Shown in pieces: positions 12,231 through 22,878 of a DNA stretch of 64,000 nt. Within the stretch, counting starts at the first letter, position 1, and each line of letters begins with the position of its first letter. The notes beneath the pieces are model-generated. The model was given only the letters and a program-made list of their open reading frames with translations, did not search any database and was not told where the DNA came from. Made by a program: the position numbers and the translations under genes. This stretch comes from Rheum nobile (lineage: Eukaryota; Streptophyta; Magnoliopsida; Caryophyllales; Polygonaceae), in contig WOAB01000760.1 in assembly GCA_027886185.1 (NCBI GenBank), positions 1,612,001 through 1,676,000 on the forward strand. Direction: 5' to 3'.

Positions 12231-12660
12231 GGGAGTTCCTTTGTCCCTTTTGATGGTGTTTTCTGTTGTTGCATGCGTATTTGAGATGGATTGTTGGATT
12301 GCCCCTTTATTGATTATGTATTTGAGATGGATTGTTGGATTGTCGGATGATAATTGTTGGATTGCCCCTTTATTGAATGTGTGATATGTTGTTGCATGCG
12401 TATTTGAGATGGTTTGTTAGAGGCATGATTCTTGATTGTTCACTGGTGATGATCTGTTGGTGATGGTTATGTGGATCAACTTATATTTTTTGATGAGTTA
12501 TTGTTTGGTTTTCTGTTAAGGTCCTATGTATAAGCTACATTATCTGTTGGTGATGGTTCTAGTGATGATCCGAATGTTGCTTATGTACCTGTACATGATG
12601 TTCATCTCCTTACTTCTTGAGCTTTTCTCTGAATGTGGCTTATATACTGGGATATATGGA
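12231..12660. other. 3' side of the small ORF, with mariner-like right end
   Basis: The sequence is non-coding, with short repeats such as TATTTGAGATGGATTGTTGG (near 12280 and 12319). The last roughly 60 bp match the mariner right end. Confidence 0.4.
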
Positions 12661-12664
12661 GTAG

Positions 12665-13185
12665 TGATAAAACAATGATGAAGTCTTTTTAATCTGAGAT
12701 GCAAGTTCATGTAAATTGATTGCATTAATATTCCATAAGAAACCAGTTGATATTGACTGAATGAGGCTTATGGTTATGTTAGTGTTATATCAATGGCCTT
12801 GTGTCAGTGATGCTTGGGGACATCTGAGTTTCCGTTTTGTTAATCAATGATGAAGTCTCTTTTATATGAGATCCAAGTTCCTGTAATTAGACTGCATTAA
12901 TGTGCTATGAGTAACCAATAAATATTTACTGAATATGGCTTATGGGTATGTTAGTGTAGTGTGGTTGGGGTTGTGTTAGGGATGCTTGGGGACATCTGAG
13001 ATTAAAAATATTTAATCAATGATGAGGTCTTGTAATACTGAAATGCAACTTCATGTTCTCACACTACATTAATGTGCTATAGGAAACCAGTATATATTTA
13101 TTATTGTTGCTTATGGGTATGTTAGTGGTTAGTCTATGGGCTTGTATCAATGATGATTGGGGACATCTGAGATTTTTTATGTTGT
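12665..13185. repeat. Tandem repeat, about 173-bp unit, three copies
   Basis: CAATGATGARGTCT recurs at about 12672, 12845 and 13017. CTTGGGGACATCTGAG recurs at 12811, 12986 and 13159 (the third copy has a GATTGG variant just before it). The copies are diverged but collinear. No coding is seen. Confidence 0.7.
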
Positions 13186-13415
13186 TATACCATAGTTGAA
13201 TTATGCTTGTTTGCTTGTTATGTTTGTCTGTAGTTGGATGCTCTGTAAATGCATGTTATCTGCTTGAGTACAATATAAAGACAATATAACATGTAAAGAC
13301 ATTATAAAAGACTGCATATTCACAAAAGTTTATAAATTCATGCATGATATAATCCTAATTCTTTACAAAACATTTCAACTGTCTGCATCCAAACAAAAGT
13401 GCCTAAACCTTAATG

Positions 13416-15537
13416 CCCCCTCTGTCCCATAATATAAGCTAATCTTTAAATTTGTCCCCTGTCTAGACAAAGAGTTCCTGAGTGTCTTGCTCTTCTTCTT
13501 GAGTTTGTTGTTGTGTGTATTCTGTTGCTTCATCTTCACTGTGTTGTTGTGCATTTGATGGTCCTGCTGCTTGTACTCCTTGTCCCCCATGAGCAAGGCC
13601 CCAAGCTTCTATGACAGCCCACATTGGTGCTTGAACTTGTGTTGGTAGATTGCCCTCTACTTCTAATCTTTTCTTGTTCACATGTGGCATATCATAACCA
13701 TTTCCTCCTTGATCTTTCATTATCTCATTCATGACATATTGCAATGTCATCCACACATTACTTAGAGTTTTAGGGTCTAGCTCATAAAATGCTTGATGAA
13801 CTGCATCTAACATGTGATCTACATCCTTAGGCATCTTTTTATGCATTAATGATTGAATGCTTCTAAAGAATCCTAAGTCTAATATATTCAAATCAGGACT
13901 GTTTGGTGGTTGTTGAGTTAGAATGAAAGTAAATCCTTCCTGTTGATATACTTGCTGCCATTCTGGATCATATTGACTTATGTGAGCCTTTGTATTATCT
14001 TGTTGAATAAATATTACCTTGTGTTGTCCATCTTGTGGCCACTTTGCCTTCATTGCTGGAACTATTTGATTGATCAACATACTCCTTGTCACCTTCTGGT
14101 TTACTGATTCTACTAGCTTGGTCACTAGTGTCCCCTTTGGTCTGTTTTTGGATGCTCTTTTGGCTGGCTCTTTGTATATGAATGGAAAAATACCAATTTT
14201 ACCATCAAATGTGCACTGTCCCTCTGAATTGAACCTTGGCCTTGCAACTGCAGCAGTGAACATTACTTTTGGAATAAATTTGCTTGAACTTTCAGCCCTG
14301 TATTTTCCCTTTTCATTTTGTGCCAGATAAACCCTCTGTGATTTCTTGCTAAAAAAAAACCATTTTTCATCCAAATGAACATAGTCATACATTGGATAAT
14401 ATTGCCTCTTTGTTTCTGCTGTATCACCTTGTAGTAGGCCTAGTATCCAAGATAGTCTTGCAATTTTATTGGCATCCTTCAATCCAGGATGCAGAGGATT
14501 TGTATGTGGCTTCATGACTCCCCTCTTGATCATCCTATGTGCTGTACTCTTTGATATGCCAAGATTTGTTGCTAAATCTCTGATACAAGATCTGTCCCCC
14601 ATATTCAAATTTTTGATAGCATCTTGTGACACTTGAATTCTCTTTCTACATGAGTTGTGATACTTTGTGCTGACATTGAATCTCTCATTTGCACTTCTTT
14701 GTCTCTTGGTTATGCCCCATATATTGCCTATGCACCATCTTGATACATTAAATTATGTTGCTGCAACATTAATTGCACCGTGTTGTAGCTTTCCATTCAC
14801 TGTTCTGTCTAGAAGCCACAGTAAAATGTGCATTCTCTGAACACTGCTGAGCCTGTTCCTGTTTGTCTGGTGATGACTTGCTGCTTCTGTGTGATGCTCT
14901 GTTTCTGCATGAAATGATGCGTCTGTTTCTGGTTCTTGGTTGAGATCAAAGTGAATGTCATCTTGTTCCATGTCCCCTAATGGTTGGTTGAGATCAAGAT
15001 GGAACCCATCTTCTTCCATCCCTCCTTCATCACCACTGAAATGATGTTCATCATCTAGAGCTGGTTGGTTGAGATCAAAGTCTAAAGATCCATCTTCTTC
15101 CATCCCTCCATCACTACTGAACTGAAGTTCCTCATCCAGAAATAGAGCTGATTGGTTGAGATCAAAGTCTGAAGACATGGGAGCAAGCAGTGATGCTGTT
15201 TTTTAGTTTTTTTTTTTGGAACAGCAAGTTCAAGAGTAAATGCTTGCATTTACTCTTGAACAACTCTTTAATGGCTCTATTAATAGAGCTGCATATATGT
15301 AAATGCTGATTTTTATTGGTTGATATTTGTGATGATCCGTGTGATGTTGTTTCTGCAATTCTATTGGCTTAAAAAAATCTGCCTTGGTTTGCAAGGAATG
15401 TCCCCTGTAAAACAGCATTAATTTGTTGTAATCCCTTGTAATTTTCTGCAACAAATTGCCTTGGATTGTACTTGTTCATTCCTCCTTAATTCTTGAGTTT
15501 TTGCTCAAATGTAGCTTATATACTGGGACAGAGGGAG
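13416..15537 (-). mobile_element. Plant mariner-like (DD39D) transposon, 2.1 kb
   Basis: The inverted ends are CCCCCTCTGTCCCA then TAATATAAGCTA on the left and, reversed, CTCCCTCTGTCCCA then GTATATAAGCTA on the right. TA follows the right end (15538-15539); the left flank reads TG. The transposase gene fills almost the whole element in minus orientation. The boundary call rests on these ends. The left end lies only about 45 bp beyond the transposase stop. Confidence 0.75.
13463..15178 (-). pseudogene. Mariner-like DD39D transposase with one internal stop
   Basis: The transposase would bind the terminal repeats and cut and paste the element at TA sites. The N-terminal region (15178 to about 14900) has four [FL]DLNQ repeats in an acidic setting. 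A helix-turn-helix region follows (HILLWLLD near 14825, then ISKSTAHRMIKRG near 14545). The catalytic triad is complete: Asp in VHLDEKWFF, Asp in FIQQDNTKAH and Asp in NILDLGFF. I count 39 residues between the second and third Asp, the spacing of plant mariners. A Gln/Glu-rich tail ends at 13463. A TAA near 14751 interrupts an otherwise continuous frame of about 571 codons, so this copy is probably inactive unless the stop is bypassed. Confidence 0.9.
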
Positions 15538-15983
15538 TACTCCATATGTACCTAGTTGTATCACTATTTTCATTATTATAATTAAATCACAAACATGTAA
15601 ACCAAAACATATACTAATAAAAAGTAACGAATTTGTAGGGCATAAGTTAGAAATTCAATTCTATGTTTTCTTCTTTAAGAATTTAAACTTTTATTTCAAT
15701 AATAATTTATATATTTTTAGAAATCTAAATAAAAAAAATTAAAATTAATATAGTTGATACTTATTCGAGAAAACTGTATAATGCGATTTATATATTCAAG
15801 AAATTTGAAGTACTTATTTGTAGCTATTTGGTCTAATGCTATTGAAGTTGTAATTCTAATTATTTTTCCCCTTACTCTATTTTTTTTTCAACCTCCTTAA
15901 ATGATACTAATGTTGTACAAATTTAAACAATCAATTTTATATATGATAACTTTTCTAGTCTAATATATCCCATTTTTTACTAA
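15538..15983. other. AT-rich spacer
   Basis: The stretch is AT-rich with no ORF or clear repeat. It separates the mariner from the Helitron 3' end. Confidence 0.4.
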
Positions 15984-16984
15984 CTAGTGTTGTACCCGTG
16001 CCTTGTACGGGATTTGTTTATTTTTTCTTACAATTAAAAAAATAGTATATTTAAATTATACATTTAACTGATATAGAATTATGTAGATAGTGGCAGTTAT
16101 AGAAGTAGATGAATGCTAATATAAAAAAGAACTAATTGAATACAAAATATTAAAGAGATTGACAAAATATTATCGAAAGAGATACGAAACTCTCTATAAC
16201 TTTATTAATAGTAAAAATTGGTTAAGTAATTTTAAAATGGGGATAACCACATCCCTAACATCAATTCTACTAAAATGATAAAGCATAATCAAAATGCTCA
16301 TCTTATACATGAAAATAAAACCCTAAATATAAAATCTCGTAAGATGTTCAAAATTGCTAGAAATTATTTTAAAAAACTTTCTTGTATACTACATTGGTTG
16401 TAGTATTAGATCTTATTTGTTTTTTGTCGTATATCAAAATCTACAAACCTTTCTTGCTAGTAACTCTTGATGATGCAACAAAAAACTGATCATGAGTGAA
16501 AACAGGACGTGAAAGATGCAAACTGGCATTTGCAATAGAATGGTCTTAGCTCTTGTTTATCGTCATAGCAAAACAGACACTCAAGGAAAATTGTCTTCAT
16601 TGAAACTTAAACGGGTATGAAGTGTCTGATGATGACATAATCATGTGAGAAATCAAAATTGTATATCCAATATTGTTGCCTGAAATATTCTTTCTTGTTT
16701 TACATGACTGCCGAGCTGCGTGGTTATTAGTCTTTTTCCTAATTTTGCTTTTTTAATATCTGTGATTAACTTGTAATCTTTTTGCTTGATTTGTATTTAA
16801 ATTAAGAAAAAATGAGTAATAGGTTTAGGATAATAATCTTTGATTTATAATTAGATTTTTAAAAAAAATTGAAAAAAGCAGGAAATGACATGTGACGTTT
16901 TAATGATGGAGTGTCATGTGGAGGTTTTAATGAGGGATTGTCGTGTGACGTAATTAGGTTCTAGTTTAGTAGATGTATAGTAGA
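15984..16984 (-). mobile_element. Helitron remnant (minus strand)
   Basis: On the minus strand the 3' end reads CCCGTACAAGGCACGGG (hairpin arms CCCGT/ACGGG at 15995-16011) followed by TACAACACTAG and then T. This is the CTRR-type Helitron end with a short upstream hairpin. The 5' terminus, TCTACTATACATCTACTAAA preceded by A, is at 16984. A helicase C-terminal fragment lies inside. Further copies of the 5' terminus are stacked beyond 16984. Confidence 0.75.
16415..16690 (-). pseudogene. Helitron PIF1-like helicase, C-terminal fragment
   Basis: Helitron RepHel proteins end in a PIF1-type helicase that unwinds DNA during rolling-circle transposition. Minus-strand translation gives RRQFSLSVCFAMTINKS, then a stop, then IANASLHLSRPVFTHDQFFV and a VTSKKGL motif. 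This matches the conserved helicase C terminus in which the Gln after NKS is normally coding. The internal stop and the loss of everything upstream show it is a remnant. Confidence 0.8.
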
Positions 16985-18620
16985 TTAAATTTTTTTGGAT
17001 TTATATATAATTAGGAAATTTAAGATTTGTAATCTTTGTCATTAACTTGTAATCTTTGTGTTTGTTTTGTATTTAAATTAAGAAAAAATGAGTGATAGAT
17101 TTAGGATAATAATATTTTATTCATAATTAGATTTATTTTAAAAAATTGAAAAAAAATAAAAAGTAAAATGTGACGGTTTTAATAAGGGAGTGTCATGTGG
17201 CGTAATTAGGTTCTAGTTTAGTAGATATATTGTAGATTAGGAAATTTTAGATTTGTATATAATTAGGAAATTTTTGATTTATAATCTTTGTGATTAACTT
17301 GTAATCTTTGTGCTTGATTTGTATTTAAATTAGGAAAAAAGAGTGATAGGTTTAGGATAATAATCTTTGATTTATAATTACATTTATTTAAAAAAAATGA
17401 AAAAAACAGAAAATGACATGTGGCGGTTTTAATGAGGGAGTGCCATGTGGCGTAATTAGGTTATACTCTAGTAGATATATAGTAGATTAGAAAATTTTGG
17501 ATTTGTATATATAATTAGGAAATTTTGGATTTGTATATAATTAGGGAATTTTGAATTTGTAATCTTTGTGATTAACTTGTAATCTTTGTGATTGATTTGT
17601 ATTTATATTAGGAAAAAATGAGTGATAAGTTTAGGATAATAATTGTCTATTTATAATTTGATTTATTTAAAATTTTTGAAAAAACATAAAATAACATGTG
17701 ATGGTTTTAATGAGGGGGAATAATGTGATGATTTTAATTAGGGAGTGTCATGTGGCGTAATTAGGTTCTAGTTTAGTAGATATATAGTAGATTAGAAAAT
17801 TTTGGATTTGTATATAATCAGGAAATTTTGGATTTGTATATAATTAAGAAATTTTGGATTTGTAATCTTTGTGATTAACGTGTAATATTTGTGCTTGATT
17901 TGTATATAAATTAGAAAAAAATGAGTGATAGGTTTAGGATAATAATCTTTAACTAATAATTAGATTTATTTTAAAAAATAAAAAAAGCAGAAAATGACAT
18001 GTGGAAGTTTTAATGAGGGAGTGCCATGTGGCGGTTTTAATGAGGGAGTGTCATGTGACGTAATTAGGTTCTAGTTTAGTAGATATATAGTAGATTAGAA
18101 AATTTTGGATTTGTACATAATTAGGAAATTTTGGATTTGTATATAATTAGGAAATTTTGGTTTTGTAATCTTTGTGCTTGATTTGTATTTAAATTAGAAA
18201 AAAGTGAGTGATATGTTTAGGATAATAATCTTTGACTTATAATATATTTTAAAAAAGCAGAAAATGACATGTGGTGGTTTTAATGAGGGAGTGTCATGTA
18301 TGTGTCGTAATTAGGTTCTAGTTTAGTAGATATATAGTAGATTAAGAAATTTTGGATTTGTACATAATTAAGAAATTTTGGATTTGTATATAATTAGAAA
18401 ATTTTGGATTATAATCTTTGTGACTAAATTGTAATCTTTGTGTTTGATTTGTATTTAAATTAGAAAAAAATGAGTGATAGGTTTAGGATAATAATCTTTA
18501 ATTAATAATTAGATTCATTTTTAAAAATTGAAAAAAGCAGAAAATGATATATGACGGTTTTAATGAGGGAGTGCCATGTGGGATAATTAGGTTCTTGTTT
18601 AGTAGATATATAGTAAATTA
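16770..18620 (-). repeat. Seven tandem units, each ending in a Helitron-like 5' terminus
   Basis: Units of about 250 or 300 bp end at 16984, 17235, 17486, 17791, 18094, 18341 and about 18616. Each carries CATGTGGCG/CATGTGACG-like motifs, the block TAATTAGGTTCTAGTTTAGT and the plus-strand end TAGTAGATATATAGTAGAT. That end is the reverse of a Helitron start, TCTACTATATATCTACTA. The last copy has a mutated end. No coding is seen. Confidence 0.8.
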
Positions 18621-18930
18621 GACATGGTAGGCTTAGGTATTGCAACTTTTCAAGTAATATGTAGATCAAGCATACAATCTCCTAGTCCGATGAGCTATCT
18701 CCATCTTTTTATAATTAATTTTTAGATCTTGGCTTCTTCTAAAGTTACACTTATAACAAATTATATATGTGTTTTAAAGAAATGATCAAAGAGGTTATAA
18801 GATTCAGCACAACTTTTACAATTGTTTCTTTTTTGTCGTCGTAGAAAGATTTTTATGATATTTTATAGTTTTGTATACAATTATTTTCACAAATCCTATT
18901 TATAGTAGACAATTCAAAAAATTATAGTGG

Positions 18931-19081
18931 TAAGTTTATTATGGAATAAACAATTATTACAATTCTAAGTAAGATAATTATAATTATGGATATTCTTGAG
19001 CCAATACGTACGCATAGACATTACTTGCAAAAGTTATAATCTACTATATCCATAATAATTGTTTATTCCATAATAAACTTA
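18931..19081. repeat. Perfect 29-bp inverted repeat
   Basis: The arms 18931-18959 and 19053-19081 are exact reverse complements (starting TAAGTTTATTATGG), with about 93 bp between them. The structure can form a hairpin; it may be part of a small foldback element. Confidence 0.75.
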
Positions 19082-19244
19082 TCATTATAAAATATTCATA
19101 TTAGGTTGTATATCTGGCTAATATGTGAATATTTTGTTTGATACGTTTTTGGAAGGAATAGATGATACAAAATATTCATAATAGGGTGCATATTTGGCTA
19201 ATATGGGAATAGTTTTTATTTTTTTGAAAAATCAACGAAAAAAT

Positions 19245-19364
19245 GAGAGCTCGACACGTGGCAAATTCAATATCGTGATGCCACATGACAACCAAAAAAT
19301 TTGGTTCATTTTAGGGGCGCCACGTGACGTAGTAGGTATTCTACTTTAGTAGATATATAGTAGA
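19245..19364 (-). repeat. Helitron-like 5' terminal fragment
   Basis: On the minus strand it begins TCTACTATATATCTACTAAA at 19364, preceded by A. It contains two CACGTGRC motifs and the ATATCGTGATGCCAC block shared with the copies ending at 810, 20100 and 20923. Confidence 0.6.
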
Positions 19365-19784
19365 TTCTACTGAAACTAAATCTCAATTCTCAAGTATCAA
19401 AAACTATCCAAAAAATACGTACCCGATATATATAGGTGATATCAAAGTTGTACGTTATATACTTTCTTAGAATGATAAAGCCAGCTAGTTATTTAACATG
19501 TTTAGTTGATGTTTCAGAATCAAATTGTGATTTCATTGCTTTAATTTCTTCTTTCACTTTGTTCGCTTATTCCACTGATTACTTGATCCTATAATATGAA
19601 CTTATCAAATTTCGAGTCAAATAATATATTATTATTTATGGCCTGTAAGTCTGTTGTAACTCTATGATTCAAGATATATATATATCCACCAGTTCACCGC
19701 TTTAATTTATAAAAATAAAATTCACAAAATGAAAATCTAAAGCTGGAATCAAAAGATTTTTGTAATATGGTTGAATGCGTTTTG

Positions 19785-20100
19785 GCAATTATAGATGATT
19801 ATAGATTTGATTATGTAAAAAAATTATAGGGCTGAGAATATTACCTAGTAAATTTTTAGAAAGATTTATACTATAAATTAGTATAAAAATTATTTGGGAG
19901 AGTGTGTAAATCCGGCTATTATAGATAGTAATTTTACTTTCTTTGATTTTATTAGTTTTTTGACAAAACTCTCGAAAAAATAAGAGCGCGACACGTGGCA
20001 AATTGAATACAGTAACGCTACGTGACAGAATAAATTTTGGTTTATTGTGGGAGTGTCACATGGCACAGTCAGTATTCTGCTTTAGTATATATATAGTAGA
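19785..20100 (-). repeat. Roughly 310-bp dispersed repeat, copy A (Helitron-like 5' end)
   Basis: It is nearly identical to 20620-20923: both contain GATTATAGATTTGATTATG, CTATAAATTAGTATAAAAAT, GCGCGACACGTG and the terminal TAGTAGAT motif. The minus-strand 5' terminus is at 20100. Confidence 0.75.
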
Positions 20101-20619
20101 TAAAAGATTAGGATATTTTAGGTACGTACCCATATGCTTACTCTAGTTGTGTCCTGTAATTCGATCTCTCGGCATCTATAACACGTACATACGTACGTCA
20201 GCTTATATATAGTACGTTCCGATACCAATTCATGGTTAAATTAACGATCACAACTATAGAATTAAGGGGTTGATTGCTTGATTATCTGTATGGATCGATG
20301 CATATATGTAATAAAGCAAATATACACTACCCTTATTAATTAATTTATTTTGGTAGAAAACACAATTCTTATTAATTTTCCTGCCAACATAGGTAAATTA
20401 TTATATTTGATCAACAATCCATCGTCTCAAAAATCTAATTACATGCACACCGGCCTTGGTGCCTTACTAATCAATATAGTTGGTCAAATATCTCTTTTAT
20501 TTAATTTTATTGTGAAGCACATATGAATATATATATAGCTTCGATGTCTATATATTTAACATAGCTAGGTTTGGTATATATATATATAAGAGATAACAGG
20601 ATGACGTACATAATTAGGC
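20101..20619. other. AT-rich intergenic sequence
   Basis: Short palindromes such as ACGTACATACGTACGT occur near 20185. I see no ORF or known element. Confidence 0.4.
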
Positions 20620-20923
20620 AATTTTAGATGATTATAGATTTGATTATGTAAAAAAATTATAGGGCTGAGAATATTATCTAATAAATTTTTAGAAAGATTT
20701 ATACTATAAATTAGTATAAAAATTATTTGGGAGAGTGTGCAAATCCGGCTATTATAGGTAGTAATTTTATTTTATTAGTTTTTTGACAAAACTCCCAAAA
20801 AAATAAGAGCGCGACACGTGACAAATTGAATACAATGACGCCACGTGGCAGAATAAATTTTGGTTTATTATTGGAGTGCCACGTGGCTCAGTCGGTATTT
20901 GCGTTTAGTAGTTATATAGTGGA
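20620..20923 (-). repeat. Roughly 310-bp dispersed repeat, copy B
   Basis: This is the second copy of the repeat at 19785-20100. Its last 60 bp (CTCAGTCGGTATTTGCGTTT, then AGTAGTTATATAGTGGAT) are closer to the fragment ending at 810 than to copy A. Confidence 0.75.
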
Positions 20924-21718
20924 TTGAGGCTTTAAATTAGTATTTTTAAAAATATTATAGTACCATTTATACCGACAAATCTTATTTTACAATTGAACTA
21001 TACTATTTGTCAACATCACTCTATAATCTATATGGACTCAGAGCCTTTAAGGGTTTTTCAGCACTTTCAAACACCTCCATTATGTTTGAAAAAATGTGTA
21101 AAATGATATAATAATTGTAATTGGATTATGAGTTTGAAATTAGAAGGATCCTCCTAGTGGGATCTATAAAGGAAGATATCCTTTCATTAGTTAAATACAA
21201 AATGCATATTTTTTAATCTTCTAGTTCTTTTAAATTATGGCATGCTTTTTCCCACCAAACTTTTGCCCGTTGTCATACATACCACATTTCTCTGTATTAT
21301 GAAATTCAATCCAAATAATTGTTTCTAAGACAATAATTCTCAATATAATACTAGAATGATAAAACCTTTTCCCCAATCAGGACCTAAAGAGATAACTTTC
21401 AATACCTAAAAGAAATTTTTTAGGGATTAAATATATTTTAGTACTCGACCACTCTAGCTACATTTTTGTCCAAAGCACCATTTTATAGCCCAATGGGATG
21501 TCAATTATATAGACGCCAAATTAATCACAGCACGCTTGAAATTTTTTGCATTCGAATTTTATTGGCTGATGACGATTGACTAGTAAAAAAACAAAAAAAT
21601 ATGTTGTTTCAATTGGATTTTGCTTCTTATTCGATCCGGTGCTTTGTTAGTTTGTTTAGTAGTTTGATCGGCCGCTTGTTATTCAGTTTAAAGAGTAAAA
21701 TGAATCGGATCGGATAAT
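20924..21718. other. AT-rich intergenic sequence
   Basis: I see no supported gene. A GGATCGGATAATCT motif precedes the next element. Confidence 0.4.
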
Positions 21719-21727
21719 CTAATAATA

Positions 21728-22869
21728 ATATGGAAAAATATCATGTGCGAAAGTTTATTAACGTACAAAATACGAAAGAATTATAACCGTCCGATTTGCT
21801 TCAGTTTTTTGCATTGTTACACGCGCTTTCAATTTTATTTTTTTCGCTCCATCTGTTCGCTTCAGCCTTCTTTTTGTCGCTTCAGTTTTTTTAATTATTA
21901 TTTTTTTGCATTGTTACACGAACTTGCACTTTTTTTTATTCATTTGCACTTCCTCCTTAACCACTTGCACTTCTGTTTAACAGCTTGCACTTTCGTTCTA
22001 TTCGCTTGCACTTATTCATTATTCTGATGCACTTTCTGTTCGCTTACTTGTATTTTAAATATTTTTTAATATCATATTTGTTTGCACTTTCTGTTCACTT
22101 ACTTGCACTTTACTCTGTATTTCCATGTACTTTCTTCCTATTGGCTTGCACTTTCGTCATTTCACTTGCACTTATTCATTATTCTGATGCACTTTCTGTT
22201 CACTTACTTGCACTTTACTTCGTATTCTCATGCACTTTCTTCCTATTGGCTTGCACTTTCTGTTATTTAATCTCTTGAACCTAAAGTGCAAGCATATAAG
22301 AAAAAAATGCAATCAGAAAACATAAAGTGCAAGCATATAAGAAAAAAGTGCAAGCAAATCAACACAAAGTGCAAGAAAATAAACACAAAGTGCAAACAAA
22401 TACAATGTGCATTCGAATATACACAATGTGCAAGCAGAATAAACAAATGTTCAATGAAAACATAAAGTGCAAGCATATAAGAAAAAAGTACAAGCAAAAA
22501 AATACAAAGTGCAAGCGAATAAACACAAGGTGCATTCGAATATACACAATGTGCAAACTAATAAATAAAAGTGCAATCAGAAAACATAAAGTGCAAAAAA
22601 ATAAACACAAAGTGCAAGTAAACATAAGGTGCATTCGAATATACACAATGTGCAAGCAGAATAAACAAATGTGTAATGAAAACATAAAGTGCAAGCATAT
22701 AAGAAAAAAATGCAAGTAAAACAAAACAAAGTGCAAGAAAATAAATACAAAGTGCAAGCAAACATAATAAAGCGGGTATAATGACACACTCCATAGCGCT
22801 GGCCACGGTGGACGGCTGAAGATCTTTCGTATTTTGTATTTTAACAGTCTTTCACACCCGAACCGCGTC
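21728..22869. mobile_element. Mutator-like non-autonomous element, 1.14 kb
   Basis: Inverted terminal regions share GTGYGAAAG, then ACAAAATACGAAAGA: left at about 21745-21785; right reversed from 22858. Flanking 9-bp direct repeats CTAATAATA lie at 21719-21727 and 22870-22878, the target-duplication length of Mutator elements. The interior is two opposed arrays of a TTGCACTT motif. No transposase is present. Confidence 0.65.
21910..22765. repeat. Opposed TTGCACTT / AAGTGCAA arrays
   Basis: From 21910 to about 22262 the plus strand repeats TTGCACTT every 20-30 bp. From about 22278 to 22760 it repeats AAAGTGCAAGC with A-rich spacers. The halves are roughly reverse complements, so a transcript could fold into a long imperfect hairpin. 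Cys/Phe/Leu-rich or Lys/Gln-rich open frames here are by-products of the repeat. Confidence 0.85.
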
Positions 22870-22878
22870 CTAATAATA

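Larger units (their letters stand above)
10797..12661. mobile_element. Possible mariner-like element carrying a small gene
   Basis: The left end (CTCCCTCCGTCCCA, then ATTTAAGCAACATTTT) and the right end near 12661 (reversed: CTCCATATATCCCA, then TATATAAGCCACATT) look like diverged inverted repeats, each flanked by TA (10795-10796 and 12662-12663). The right roughly 60 bp closely resembles the right end of the mariner at 15537. In between lie a CT-rich leader and the ORF at 11904-12230. Alternatively the left end is an unrelated Stowaway fragment. Only the right-end similarity is strong. Confidence 0.4.

Noticed and set aside
21910..22765. CRISPR-like array
   Set aside because: Repeat cores are too short, spacing is irregular and the two halves are opposed; the context is a plant transposon.
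21743..22806. Many overlapping Cys/Phe/Leu-rich and Lys/Gln-rich frames on both strands
   Set aside because: They come from the opposed TTGCACTT arrays, not from coding selection.
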